Shown in pieces: positions 34,414 through 42,879 of a stretch of 64,000 bases of DNA. A program made the position numbers and the translations under genes. The stretch's first letter is position 1. Every line of letters begins with the position of its first letter. The stretch is from Cypionkella sinensis (GTDB lineage: Bacteria > Pseudomonadota > Alphaproteobacteria > Rhodobacterales > Rhodobacteraceae), in the NCBI RefSeq assembly GCF_042646385.1, contig NZ_JBHRTO010000001.1, positions 2,480,001-2,544,000 of the forward strand, written 5' to 3'. The notes under the pieces were generated by a model. It worked only from the letters and a program-made list of their open reading frames with translations. It was not told the origin of the DNA and searched no databases.

Positions 34414-35133
34414 TCAGAACGGCAAAAGAACATCGGCCACTTGCTGGCCATAGCGCGGCTGCTGCACATCGGTGATCTGACCGCGCCCGCCATACGAGAT
34501 TTGCGCGCCGGCAATCTTGTCATAGGTGATCTCGTTCTGGCGCGAGATATCCACAGGTCGCACATAACCCGTCACCAGCAGCACCCGAATCTCGAAATTC
34601 ACGCGCACTTCTTGCTGGCCCTCGATCCGCAGCACGCCGTTTGGCAGTTGCTCTACTACCGTCGCCGCCACCCGTAGCGTCAGCTTTTCGTTGCGCTTGA
34701 CCGAGCCGTCGCCCTTGTAGCTGGACGACGACGAGGTGTTGACCGCATCGTCCAAGGTCGCCCCATCGGGCAGATCCGGGTTCACCGATTCCGGCACCCC
34801 GAACAGCGACGGCATCGCCATCTTGTCTGATCCAGCACGGCTGCGTCCGCTGGCATTCTTGATCTCGGCGCTGTCATTGATTTCGATGACAACAGTCAGA
34901 ATATCGCCAGTGCGCGCGGCACGACGGTCGCCAAACAACGAACTGCTGCCCGCCGTCCACAGCGAGGATGCATCGGTTGGCCCATTGCGCGGTGCGTTTT
35001 CGGGAAGCGGCGTCGAATACATCGCGTGATGCTGGTAGCTGCCCTCCAACGGGGTGAAGTCGGGGGCGCGCCCCACCTGTTCCAACCGACCGCAAGCCGT
35101 CAGCAGCGCAAGAGACATAAGCACAAGGCGCAT
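34414..35133 (-). CDS. flgH: Flagellar L-ring lipoprotein FlgH
   Basis: A 239-residue outer membrane L-ring subunit. Signal peptide with lipobox LLTAC (Cys about residue 14). Conserved motifs follow: SLWTAGSSSLFGDRRAARTGDILTVVIEINDSAEI, KRNEKLTLRVAATVVEQLPNGVLRIEGQQEVRVNFE and YVRPVDISRQNEI. ATG at 35133 is preceded by AAAGGA; the longer reading to 35184 is rejected because it buries the signal peptide. Works with FlgI P-ring and FlgA. Confidence 0.95.
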   Translation of the reverse strand: MRLVLMSLALLTACGRLEQVGRAPDFTPLEGSYQHHAMYSTPLPENAPRNGPTDASSLWTAGSSSLFGDRRAARTGDILTVVIEINDSAEIKNASGRSRAGSDKMAMPSLFGVPESVNPDLPDGATLDDAVNTSSSSSYKGDGSVKRNEKLTLRVAATVVEQLPNGVLRIEGQQEVRVNFEIRVLLVTGYVRPVDISRQNEITYDKIAGAQISYGGRGQITDVQQPRYGQQVADVLLPF

Positions 35134-35143
35134 GAGTTTTCCT

Positions 35144-35563
35144 TTAGAAAGAGGGGCCAACACGCAACACGCCGTCCGGGCCAATCAGGCCGGCAACCTT
35201 GATGCGCGAGGTTAAATTCAACACGTCAATGGTCTCACCCACGCCACCGCGCGCCAGCGCCCGACCTTCGGTCAGGATGCTCAGACCGCCAGCACTATAT
35301 GCCAGCGGCACGATCTGGTTGCGCTCGACAATGGCAGAGGGGCCAATCTGCGCCGCCTGAACAGGCTTGCCCGCATAGATCGCCACGCGGGTTTCCTGGC
35401 CGATCACTGCCGCTGTGTCAGTCAGGGCATCGGGAATATCCATCGCCACCAAGGTCACATCCTCGGCGGAAAGCAGGCTATGGGCGCGGATGGTGCGGGT
35501 AGCGACAACGCTGTCAGCCAGCGCCGGGAGTGGCAGAAAAATCAGCAAAAACCGCCACATCAC
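35144..35563 (-). CDS. flgA: Flagellar P-ring assembly protein FlgA
   Basis: A 139-residue periplasmic chaperone for P-ring assembly, in the short alphaproteobacterial form. Signal peptide residues 1-16, then an SAF-like domain with SVVATRTIRAHSLLSAEDV and a C-terminal half with GKPVQAAQIGPSAIVERNQIVPL and GVGETIDVLNLTSRIKVAG. Start ATGATG overlaps the flgG stop. Lies between flgG and flgH as in related clusters. Confidence 0.9.
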   Translation of the reverse strand: MMWRFLLIFLPLPALADSVVATRTIRAHSLLSAEDVTLVAMDIPDALTDTAAVIGQETRVAIYAGKPVQAAQIGPSAIVERNQIVPLAYSAGGLSILTEGRALARGGVGETIDVLNLTSRIKVAGLIGPDGVLRVGPSF

Positions 35564-36345
35564 CGCACCTGCGTGGTGGCTGACAGCATCTGATCTGCGG
35601 CGGTGATCACTTTGGCGTTCAACTCGTATCCGCGCTGCGCCTTGATCAGTTCGGTGACTTCACGCACCGAATCCACCGTGCTTTCCTCCAGATAGCCTTG
35701 CCGCAGCGTACCCAAACCATCCACCCCCGAAATGCCGACATTGGCCGGGCCAGAGGCCGCAGTTTCCACAAAAAGATCCGAGCCGATCGCCTCGAGCCCT
35801 TTGTCATTGGTAAATCCTGCGAGGGTCAGTTGACCCAACAGTTGCGGCTGGGTCTGATTGGCAAAGCTGGCGTAAACCTCGCCGCTGGCATTGATGGCGA
35901 TATCGCGGGCATCCGAGGGGATGGTGATGCCGGGTGAAACCTGAAAGCCGTCGTTGGTTACAATCAGACCATCCGCCGTGCGTTTCAGCGCGCCGTCGCG
36001 GGTATAGCCCGCCCCACCTGTTGGCAAAGTCACTTCCAGATAGCCCTTGCCCTCGATCGCCACGTCAAGGTCGCCGCCAGTCTGGGTCAAAGTGCCCTGC
36101 CCCAACACCACTGAAACCGAGGCTGGTCGCACCCCAAGGCCCATCTGCACACCCGTCGGCAGCACCGAGCCATCCTGTGCTGAAACCGTCCCCGGCCGCG
36201 CAAGCTGTTGATAATGCAGGTCGGCAAAATCTGCCCGGCGCGGGTTATAGCCCGTGGTAGACATGTTGGCGAGGTTGTTTGCCACCACATCGACCCGCAT
36301 TTGTTGCGCGCTCATGCCAGTGGCCGCGATTTGAAGGGCGTTCAT
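35560..36345 (-). CDS. flgG: Distal rod protein FlgG
   Basis: A 261-residue distal rod subunit. N-terminal MNALQIAATGMSAQQMRVDVVANNLANMSTTGYNPRRADF and the C-terminal VTELIKAQRGYELNAKVITAADQML are the standard rod/hook helices. Length and the flgF-flgG-flgA-flgH order support FlgG. Starts 9 bases after flgF, with AGGAGATC before the ATG. Confidence 0.95.
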   Translation of the reverse strand: MNALQIAATGMSAQQMRVDVVANNLANMSTTGYNPRRADFADLHYQQLARPGTVSAQDGSVLPTGVQMGLGVRPASVSVVLGQGTLTQTGGDLDVAIEGKGYLEVTLPTGGAGYTRDGALKRTADGLIVTNDGFQVSPGITIPSDARDIAINASGEVYASFANQTQPQLLGQLTLAGFTNDKGLEAIGSDLFVETAASGPANVGISGVDGLGTLRQGYLEESTVDSVREVTELIKAQRGYELNAKVITAADQMLSATTQVR

Positions 36346-36354
36346 CGTGATCTC

Positions 36355-37065
36355 CTATCGGCCCAGCGTGTCGATCACGCCGCGCATGCGTTTGTCTTCC
36401 TGATCCATGAAGCTTTGGCCCAGCTCGTAGGCGCGCTGAACCTCGATCATCCGGGCAATTTCCTGCACCGGCTGCACGTTGCTGTCTTCCAGATAGCCCT
36501 GCATGATGACACCGCCTGTCGTGGGCTGCATGGAGTCAGCTGAGAACAGCGTCCCCGCCTGATGTTGCAGGCTGAGCGGATCACCGGGTTGCCACAGCCC
36601 GATTTTGGCCAAAGGCGCGCCATCCGCCGAGACAGAGCCATCCTGCGCGATGGCAATCTGCCCCGCGCCCGGCGGGATCACCACGGCTGTGCCACCTTCA
36701 TCCAGCAGCGGATAGCCGTCATTGGTTACAAGCTCACCCGTGGCTTGTGGCGTGAAACTGCCCGCGCGCGTCAGACGCGGGCCATCCGGGGTTTGCACCT
36801 GGAAAAATCCATCACCTTGTATCGCCAGATCAAAACTGCCGCCGGTCTGTGACACTCCGGCTTGGCTTAGATCGACCACCCGCGCATCGCCCGTCGCCAT
36901 CGACAGTGATGGACCGTCATCTAACCCCTTGATATATTCTTCAAAAACAACTCCTTCCCGGCGAAATCCCGTGGTCGAGATATTGGCGATGTTGTTCGCC
37001 ACCACCTGCATTTCGCGCATCAGCCCCGATTGTCGGGTCAGCGCGGTATAGCTGGCCGCATCCAT
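36355..37065 (-). CDS. flgF: Proximal rod protein FlgF
   Basis: A 236-residue rod subunit with the N-terminal ALTRQSGLMREMQVVANNIANISTTGFRREG helix and the C-terminal RMIEVQRAYELGQSFMDQEDKRM helix; the mid-region GSFDLAIQGDGFFQVQTPDG is common to FlgF and FlgG. One base follows the fliQ stop. It lies between fliQ and flgG, as in other alphaproteobacterial clusters. Confidence 0.93.
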   Translation of the reverse strand: MDAASYTALTRQSGLMREMQVVANNIANISTTGFRREGVVFEEYIKGLDDGPSLSMATGDARVVDLSQAGVSQTGGSFDLAIQGDGFFQVQTPDGPRLTRAGSFTPQATGELVTNDGYPLLDEGGTAVVIPPGAGQIAIAQDGSVSADGAPLAKIGLWQPGDPLSLQHQAGTLFSADSMQPTTGGVIMQGYLEDSNVQPVQEIARMIEVQRAYELGQSFMDQEDKRMRGVIDTLGR

Positions 37066-37066
37066 C

Positions 37067-37333
37067 TCAGCCCCCCACGATCATCGGAATGACGCGATCC
37101 TGGAAGAACGACACCAGAGTGGCGGTCATGAAACTCATCGAGACCCAGAACACCACCAGCATCGCCCCTACCTTCGGCACGAAGGTCAGGGTGTTTTCCT
37201 GAACAGAGGTCAGCGCCTGAAACAGCCCGATCACCACCCCCGCGATCAACGCCACCGCCAGCAGCGGCGCCGACATCAGCACGGCTGTCCACAGCGCCTG
37301 CCGCAAGATGTCATAGATCGACTGATCGTTCAT
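37067..37333 (-). CDS. fliQ: Flagellar export gate protein FliQ
   Basis: An 88-residue two-helix export gate subunit (about residues 15-37 and 52-75), with FQALTSVQENTLTFVPKVGAM between them, which is the FliQ signature region. The start overlaps the fliE stop (ATGA). Confidence 0.95.
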   Translation of the reverse strand: MNDQSIYDILRQALWTAVLMSAPLLAVALIAGVVIGLFQALTSVQENTLTFVPKVGAMLVVFWVSMSFMTATLVSFFQDRVIPMIVGG

Positions 37334-37620
37334 ACCGGCATCCTCAGGATTTCCTGATAGGCCTCGACCACCTTGTCGCGCACCGTCGCCACGGTTTCGA
37401 CCGCTAGTTGCGAGCTGGCCAGCGCCTGCACCAACGCATGCGGATCGGCATTTCCGGTCATCGCGGCGCGGGCGGTTTGCTCGCCCTCGGCCAAAGTTTC
37501 GGCAAAGCTGCCAATCAGCCGCCCAACCGTGGCCTCGGCGCCTTCGGCGCTCGGCTCGGGTGCCGCGGCCGTGCGGGCCTGAGCATAGGATTGGGCGGCG
37601 AGGGAGGTTCTGATATCCAT
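37330..37620 (-). CDS. fliE: Hook-basal body protein FliE
   Basis: A 96-residue protein joining the MS ring and rod. The C-terminal half with QALASSQLAVETVATVRDKVVEAYQEILRMPV is the conserved FliE region; the first 40 residues are Ala-rich and variable. Between flgC and fliQ, its usual place. Confidence 0.92.
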   Translation of the reverse strand: MDIRTSLAAQSYAQARTAAAPEPSAEGAEATVGRLIGSFAETLAEGEQTARAAMTGNADPHALVQALASSQLAVETVATVRDKVVEAYQEILRMPV

Positions 37621-37630
37621 TCTGGATTTC

Positions 37631-38011
37631 CTATCTGCGCAAAAGTTCGAACAGGCTCTGCGTCATTTGCCGCGCCTGATCGAACAGTTTGAGGTTTGCG
37701 TCGTAGCTGCGCTGCGCTTCGCGCGCGTCAGCGATTTCGATCACCAGATCGACGTTCGATCCATCATAGTGACCGCTGGCATCCGCAAGCGGATTGCCCG
37801 GATCATAGACGCTGGTAAGCGCGCTTTGATCCAGATGGACGGGCGTGGTTTCAACCAGACCCGTATCCATCGCCGCCTGAAATCCCACCAGTTTTCGGTG
37901 GTATCCCGGCGTATCGGCATTGGCGATATTTTCGGAAACATGCCGCAGCCGCTGTGCCTGAGCCTCCATTCCAGAGGCGGCAAAACTGAGTGAGGTGGAA
38001 AGATCGCTCAT
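37631..38011 (-). CDS. flgC: Proximal rod protein FlgC
   Basis: A 126-residue rod subunit. SLSFAASGMEAQAQRLRHVSENIANADTPGYHRKLV at the N-terminus and VIEIADAREAQRSYDANLKLFDQARQM at the C-terminus are typical FlgC. Starts 9 bases after flgB. Confidence 0.94.
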   Translation of the reverse strand: MSDLSTSLSFAASGMEAQAQRLRHVSENIANADTPGYHRKLVGFQAAMDTGLVETTPVHLDQSALTSVYDPGNPLADASGHYDGSNVDLVIEIADAREAQRSYDANLKLFDQARQMTQSLFELLRR

Positions 38012-38020
38012 CCCCGCCCC

Positions 38021-38404
38021 CTATCGCGCCCGGCCAAGGCTGGCGCGGATGATCTCGGATGTGTTGCGATAGATGGCGAGCGCCATGTCGTGATCTTGCC
38101 GGATGGTCGCGGTTTTCACCATTTCCTGTTCCAGCGAAACCGAATTGCCGTTCGGCGCACCCGCGCCTTTTGTCCGCCGCAGCACAGGCTCTGCTGCGTC
38201 ATCTTGCGAGGTCATATGCCCCGCGCGCGTGGCTCGCATTGCGGTGCCGCTTTCCTGATAAGTCTCGGCAAAGCTGGGCAGATCCATCGCCTTGTATCCG
38301 GGCGTATCGGCGTTGGCGACGTTCTGCGCCACCACCCCCAACCGCGCACCGGCGCGTTCTGCCATCGCATTGGCCATTCTGGTCAACTGAAGTTTTTCAA
38401 ACAT
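38021..38404 (-). CDS. flgB: Proximal rod protein FlgB
   Basis: A 127-residue rod subunit. The N-terminal RLGVVAQNVANADTPGYKAMDLPSF is the family signature; the C-terminus has TATIRQDHDMALAIYRNTSEIIRASLG. First gene of a nine-gene reverse operon flgB-flgC-fliE-fliQ-flgF-flgG-flgA-flgH-fliL2. An 81-base gap holding CCTTT-CT-AAAGG symmetry separates it from divergent fliI; no full CtrA box was found there. Confidence 0.93.
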   Translation of the reverse strand: MFEKLQLTRMANAMAERAGARLGVVAQNVANADTPGYKAMDLPSFAETYQESGTAMRATRAGHMTSQDDAAEPVLRRTKGAGAPNGNSVSLEQEMVKTATIRQDHDMALAIYRNTSEIIRASLGRAR

Positions 38405-38485
38405 CGGGATTCTCCCTGCTTTGCTTCACCAAGGCTTAAGGGTGATTCCTTTAGAAAGGGTAAGCACGAACAAAGAGAGAATCTG

Positions 38486-39805
38486 ATGGATCAAGTTTTT
38501 GCAGGTTTGCGGGCAGAAATCGCCACGGTGGCACCCGCACGCGCTGTCGGTCGCGTCGCCGAAGTGGCACGCGGCATCGTGCGCGTCGTGGGGTTAGAGC
38601 GGCAGGCAAAGCAGGGAGATCGCGTGATGATCGGCGGTTTTCTGGGCGGCGAGGTGCTGAACCTGTCGCCGCAAGGCTTGATCGTGCTGACCGAAGGCCC
38701 GCCCGATGGCCTAGCCATGGGGGCCGAGGTTGAACTGACGGGTGCTACGGGTCTTGCGCCCGATGACAGTTGGATCGGCCGCATCATTGATCCCTACGGT
38801 CAGCCGATGGATGGCAGGCCGCTGTTCCGTGGCCCGGTTGAGCGCCCGCTGCGCGCCCCAGCACCGCGCGCCGCGCAACGCCGCAGGCTCGGCGCGCGGC
38901 TTTCCACCGGCGTCGCGATTTTTGACACGCTTTTGCCGCTGGTGCGTGGCCAGCGCATCGGCCTGTTCGCGGGCTCTGGCGTGGGGAAATCCTCGCTGCT
39001 CGCGAAATTTGCGCGCGGAGTCGATGCCGATGTGGTGGTGATTGCGCTGGTCGGCGAACGTGGCCGCGAATTGCGCGAGTTTGTCGAGCGTGTGCTGGGG
39101 CCAGAGGGCATGAAACGCTCGGTTCTGGTCACGGCCACGTCAGATCAATCAGCCTTGGCGCGGCGACGCTGTGCGATGGCCGCGATGTCTGTTGCCGAGC
39201 ATTTCCGCGCGCAAGGTCTGCATGTGCTGTTTCTGGCAGATTCGATCACTCGGTTCGCCGAGGCGCATCGCGAGGTCGCCTTGGCATCGGGCGAAACCGC
39301 AGCGCTGCGCGGCTATCCGCCTTCTGTCGCGCAGGCGATCATGTCTCTGGCCGAGCGTGCCGGGCCTGGGCCGGAAGGCGAGGGCGACATCACGGCGGTG
39401 TTCTCGGTTCTGGTCGCCGGTTCGGATATGGAGGAGACGATTGCCGACATTCTGCGCGGTGTGCTGGATGGCCATGTGGTGATGGATCGCAAGATTGCCG
39501 AACGCGGCCGCTACCCAGCCATCGACCTGCTGCGATCGGTATCGCGCAGCCTGCCAGAGGCGGCATCAGAGGCGGAGAACGCTCTGATCGCGCAAGCGCG
39601 GCAACTTCTTGGCGCGTGGGATCGCGCCGAAATGATGATTCAGGCAGGGCTTTACGCCAAAGGCTCCGATCCGCTGGTGGATGCAGCCATCAAGGTCTGG
39701 CCCATACTGGACGGGTTTCTGGCCGAAAATGCCCCAGTCGAAGGGATCACAGGCAGTTTTGCGCGATTGGCAGCGGCGATGGGTGTCAAGTATAACGCGA
39801 CCTGA
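38486..39805 (+). CDS. fliI: Flagellar export ATPase FliI
   Basis: A 439-residue ATPase energising type III export. Walker A GSGVGKSSLL (about residues 163-170), VALVGERGRELREFVE and the Walker B region LHVLFLADSITRFAEAHRE are present, as is the family proline-rich region RGYPPSVAQAIMSLAERAG. ATG at 38486 has GAGAG upstream; a longer reading to 38090 lies in flgB and is rejected. Its last 20 bases overlap the convergent DUF1217 gene. FliH partner at 21930. Confidence 0.95.
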   Translation: MDQVFAGLRAEIATVAPARAVGRVAEVARGIVRVVGLERQAKQGDRVMIGGFLGGEVLNLSPQGLIVLTEGPPDGLAMGAEVELTGATGLAPDDSWIGRIIDPYGQPMDGRPLFRGPVERPLRAPAPRAAQRRRLGARLSTGVAIFDTLLPLVRGQRIGLFAGSGVGKSSLLAKFARGVDADVVVIALVGERGRELREFVERVLGPEGMKRSVLVTATSDQSALARRRCAMAAMSVAEHFRAQGLHVLFLADSITRFAEAHREVALASGETAALRGYPPSVAQAIMSLAERAGPGPEGEGDITAVFSVLVAGSDMEETIADILRGVLDGHVVMDRKIAERGRYPAIDLLRSVSRSLPEAASEAENALIAQARQLLGAWDRAEMMIQAGLYAKGSDPLVDAAIKVWPILDGFLAENAPVEGITGSFARLAAAMGVKYNAT

Positions 39806-40607
39806 CGTTGTTGGAGATTTGCTGCATCAACACCATGGCGGCATTACCGCCGCCCGATTGCGCATAACTCTGCGCCTCAGACCGCACAAGAAAGCGCCGC
39901 ATCAAACCTTCCAGCTTGGCCGGGTCGGTGAAATCGGCAACCTGATCAGTGCCCAACTGAGATTTGGCCTTGGTGGTGAATGCAGCCAATTGCTGATCAA
40001 GGTCTAGCGCACCTATGCTGCTTGGCAATCCCAGCGCCTTTTCAAACACATTGCGCAGCGGCGCGTTTCCTAAAATGGTGAACCATTTGGTATTGTTGGA
40101 CGATGTGGTTTTCGCGGCCAGCTTCGGCAACTCGCGTTGCGCATTCAATGCCAGCCGCAAATCATCGTTCTGCTGCCCCACTGCAGCCTCGAACTGCCGG
40201 GCCTGATAGGCGCTGACAATATCATCCGCAAAGGTCGAAATCTGCGTGCTGGGCACCGCGTAATCACCGAAGCCGAAGGCCTGAGACAGTTTCAGATATT
40301 GCTTGTCCGCCAGCCTGTTCGCCAAAGACCCGGTGGTCAGCGTGCCGTCTTGCAGCACTTTCTGGATGAAGAACTTGTTCTCGATATCCTTGTCCAGACC
40401 GAACGCCCCCAAGGCCACTTTCAACAGCCGCCGATCCTGCACAAGCTGCGCAGCGGTTTTGACCTTGCCGATGTTGGCCCGAAAATAGGCCTCATCGCTT
40501 TTCACCTCCGGTGCAGCGTTGAAGCTTTTGGTCTGCGCCGGCAAAGTGCGTTTCAGATACGCCCAGCCAGCATAACCGCCAAGCGGGATGGCTGGGGTAT
40601 AGCTCAT
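39786..40607 (-). CDS. DUF1217-family flagellar protein
   Basis: A 273-residue protein of the DUF1217 family, common in alphaproteobacterial flagellar clusters and of unknown function. It is helical with repeated short motifs such as DKDIENKFFIQKVLQDGTLTTGSLANRLADKQYLKLSQAFGF and ends with QQISNNVRSRYT. No signal peptide or membrane helix. ATG overlaps the flbT stop (ATGA), so it belongs to the flagellin-flaF-flbT unit. Its end overlaps fliI by 20 bases. Confidence 0.8.
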   Translation of the reverse strand: MSYTPAIPLGGYAGWAYLKRTLPAQTKSFNAAPEVKSDEAYFRANIGKVKTAAQLVQDRRLLKVALGAFGLDKDIENKFFIQKVLQDGTLTTGSLANRLADKQYLKLSQAFGFGDYAVPSTQISTFADDIVSAYQARQFEAAVGQQNDDLRLALNAQRELPKLAAKTTSSNNTKWFTILGNAPLRNVFEKALGLPSSIGALDLDQQLAAFTTKAKSQLGTDQVADFTDPAKLEGLMRRFLVRSEAQSYAQSGGGNAAMVLMQQISNNVRSRYT

Positions 40608-41008
40608 GAGGCATGGGCCGCGAACAGGCGGTCTTCGCGCGGCAGCAGGCCCCGCAGTGCTTTCAGCGCCTGATAGTGCTGGTCCGCCAAAACCGCTTCT
40701 GACGCTTGCGACAGCAGCAGGCGACTGTCGTTATCGACCAGTACCTGACTCAACTGTTCAATCCCGCGCAGCAGCGGCAAACGGGCCTCTTGTGCAGTGC
40801 TGTCGCCCGACAGCACCAGTTGCGCCAGATAGCACACCCGGCGCACCGGCGTTCCGGCCTGTTCGGGATGAATGGCGTCGCGCAGCCGCAGGATGTTGGC
40901 ATTCGGCGTCATGATTGCCAAACGAGAGCGTTTTTCGCCATTCTCGATCACCGCACCGTTGATCAGCACCCGCTCATGCGGGCCGAGTTTCAGGACAAGG
41001 CCGGTCAT
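40604..41008 (-). CDS. flbT: Flagellin translation regulator FlbT
   Basis: A 134-residue alphaproteobacterial regulator that binds flagellin mRNA 5' leaders and limits translation or stability until the hook is done (Caulobacter). Start MTGLVLKLGPHERVLINGAVIENGEKRSRL is the family signature. Overlaps flaF upstream (ATGA) and DUF1217 downstream. A hairpin in the flagellin leader at 42722-42737 is a possible target. Confidence 0.93.
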   Translation of the reverse strand: MTGLVLKLGPHERVLINGAVIENGEKRSRLAIMTPNANILRLRDAIHPEQAGTPVRRVCYLAQLVLSGDSTAQEARLPLLRGIEQLSQVLVDNDSRLLLSQASEAVLADQHYQALKALRGLLPREDRLFAAHAS

Positions 41009-41385
41009 ACCCCGCCCCCCTCGCCGCGCAGGCCGCGCATGACAGCGGTGTTGATATCAATCAACACATCGACCGAGCCCTTGTCAGCGCGCACGGCCTT
41101 GCTGTGCAGATTGGTGAATTCATAGAGGTAGAACAGTTGTGCGCGCAGCTTTGACGGCAAGGTATTGCCACTGTCGGCCACATCCGACGCGAGTGTGGAC
41201 CAAAGGCGCAAATTCTCATCCAGCGCGGCCATCAGCGCGGGAAAGTTTTCGCGGCGTGCGGCCGCCGCTTGTCCCAAGCGTTTGGTAATCCGCGCCAGAA
41301 GGTCATATTCCAGCGAACGTGGGGTTTTTTGCGGAGCCTCGGGCCGTGCATAGACCGAGCGTGCCGCCGTAAAATGGGCTGTCAC
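41005..41385 (-). CDS. flaF: Flagellin regulator FlaF
   Basis: A 126-residue alphaproteobacterial protein needed for flagellin synthesis, acting opposite FlbT. Family features: RSLEYDLLARITKRL and NLRLWSTLASDVADSGNTLPSKLRAQLFYLYEFTNLHSKAV. GTG start at 41385 with GGAAGGAAAC upstream. 72 bases after the flagellin gene, then directly flbT. Confidence 0.93.
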   Translation of the reverse strand: MTAHFTAARSVYARPEAPQKTPRSLEYDLLARITKRLGQAAAARRENFPALMAALDENLRLWSTLASDVADSGNTLPSKLRAQLFYLYEFTNLHSKAVRADKGSVDVLIDINTAVMRGLRGEGGGV

Positions 41386-41456
41386 GGGGTTTCCTTCCTG
41401 GAAATCTGAGGGTCAGAGAATGGGGCCAGGGACGAAGCCGCCCCCGGCCACATTTA

Positions 41457-42674
41457 TCAACGGAACAGAGCCAGGATGTTCTGCGGCTGCTGGTTGGCAA
41501 TCGACAGGGATTGCGTCGCAAGTTGTTGTTGTACCTGCAGCGCTTGCAGCCGCGCCGAGGTTTCTTCCATATCGGCATCGACCAAAGTGCCGATACCGGC
41601 TTTCAGCGCATCAGACAGCTTGCCGACAAAATCGGATTGAATTTCGATCCGCTTTTGCGACGAGCCGAATTCCGCAGCCGCATCAATCGAGGTTTGCACC
41701 ATCGCCTCAATGCTGCCCAGCGCCGTTGTCGCTCCGGATGCCGTGGTGACGTTGATCGACGCCAGCGCACCAAGTCCGCCCGAGGCCGCATTCTTGAACT
41801 GCCCGCTGACCGAAAGGTCTTTGGTGCCGTCATTGGTGAACGAGAGCAAACCGGGGCTGCCCGAATCGTAATCCACCGTCAGGCCGGAAATTCCCAGCGC
41901 ATCGATGGCGTTCTTCATGCCGACTGCGACAAGGTCGGCAATGGTGTTGGCACCACTGGTCACATCATTGGCCGAGACGGTGTAGGACGCCGTCTTGTCC
42001 CCGATGCGCATACTGACTTTGTCGCCCGCCGCCCAGGCCGTTGCACCGTCTTGGATGGTGATGTCATCGGTGCCGCCGGACTTGTCCAGCGTCAGCACAA
42101 AGGTATCGGCATCGGTCGACACCGTGCCGCCGGTCGAGGCCCCGAACACGTCATTCGCAGCGTAAGCGCCGGTCGACAGGTTCTGCGCGTTCACCGTGAT
42201 CGACGAGGACGTCACCCCGGTGCCGCTGCGGTCAAGCGATGACAGCACATCCACCGAGGTTTGCGAGCCGTTGATCAGGTTGAGGCCGTTGAACTGCGCG
42301 GCCCCCACAACCGAATCGATCTGCCCTTTCAGCGCATCAATATCCGTCTGTATCTTGGTGCGGTCGACGTTGCTGCCCTGCGCCGCCACGATCTTGCCTT
42401 TGATCTGCGTCAGCAGGCCAGTGACGGTTTCTGAGGCTTCACGCGCCACGGTCAGCGTCGAAGACCCCAGATTGAGGCTGTCCGAAATCCCCTTGAAGCC
42501 TTCAACGTCCGATTCCATCACCTTGGAAATCGCCCAGACCGCGGCATTGTCCTTGGCATTCGCGACCGACTTGCCCGTCGAAATCTCGGACTGGGTTTTG
42601 TTCATGTTGTGGTTGATGCTTTTCATGGTCTGAAGCGCAACCATGGCACTGGTATTAGTCAAAATGGACGACAT
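41457..42674 (-). CDS. fliC: Flagellin
   Basis: A 405-residue filament subunit. Conserved N-terminal D0/D1 sequence MSSILTNTSAMVALQTMKSINHNM with ISTGKSVANAKDNAAVWAISKVMESD, and the C-terminal helix with RLQALQVQQQLATQSLSIANQQPQNILALFR. The variable centre is short. ATG at 42674 has AAGGA upstream; a 14-codon extension to 42716 is unlikely. Its leader holds a CtrA-like box (42827-42841) and a tetraloop hairpin. Only one flagellin gene is seen. Gene name fliC or flaA depending on convention. Confidence 0.93.
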   Translation of the reverse strand: MSSILTNTSAMVALQTMKSINHNMNKTQSEISTGKSVANAKDNAAVWAISKVMESDVEGFKGISDSLNLGSSTLTVAREASETVTGLLTQIKGKIVAAQGSNVDRTKIQTDIDALKGQIDSVVGAAQFNGLNLINGSQTSVDVLSSLDRSGTGVTSSSITVNAQNLSTGAYAANDVFGASTGGTVSTDADTFVLTLDKSGGTDDITIQDGATAWAAGDKVSMRIGDKTASYTVSANDVTSGANTIADLVAVGMKNAIDALGISGLTVDYDSGSPGLLSFTNDGTKDLSVSGQFKNAASGGLGALASINVTTASGATTALGSIEAMVQTSIDAAAEFGSSQKRIEIQSDFVGKLSDALKAGIGTLVDADMEETSARLQALQVQQQLATQSLSIANQQPQNILALFR

Positions 42675-42721
42675 CGTCTGTTCCTTCGCGATCTGCCTGC
42701 GCTTTGCGCCCGGCATGGTGC

Positions 42722-42737
42722 GCCATCTTGCGATGGC
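42722..42737 (-). promoter_or_regulatory. Hairpin with GCAA tetraloop in the flagellin leader
   Basis: On the transcribed strand GCCATC-GCAA-GATGGC forms a perfect 6-base stem with a GNRA tetraloop, 48-63 bases before the flagellin start. FlbT is known to act on flagellin leaders, and flbT lies in the same unit, so this is a candidate binding site. Fold seen; role inferred. Confidence 0.5.
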
Positions 42738-42826
42738 TGTTTTGGCGTTCTACCCGCTGCACCCGAAGCCTGATCCAGATGCGCCACCCCGTCGTGGGAT
42801 GCAGGGTCAATAAACAGCCAGAAGTT

Positions 42827-42841
42827 CTAACAGAGTTCTAA
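42827..42841. promoter_or_regulatory. CtrA-like box upstream of flagellin
   Basis: Plus strand CTAACAGAGTTCTAA, reverse TTAG-N7-TTAG, two mismatches from TTAA-N7-TTAA but symmetric with correct spacing. 153 bases upstream of the flagellin ATG. Confidence 0.35.
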
Positions 42842-42879
42842 TGCCGCCCAGCCATATGCAGCGGATTTGAAGCAAACCT

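Noticed and set aside
38441..38452. TGATTCCTTTAG shared by the flgB-fliI gap and the fliK start (43593)
   Set aside because: In fliK it spans the start codon and first codons; no symmetry or spacing supports a shared site.
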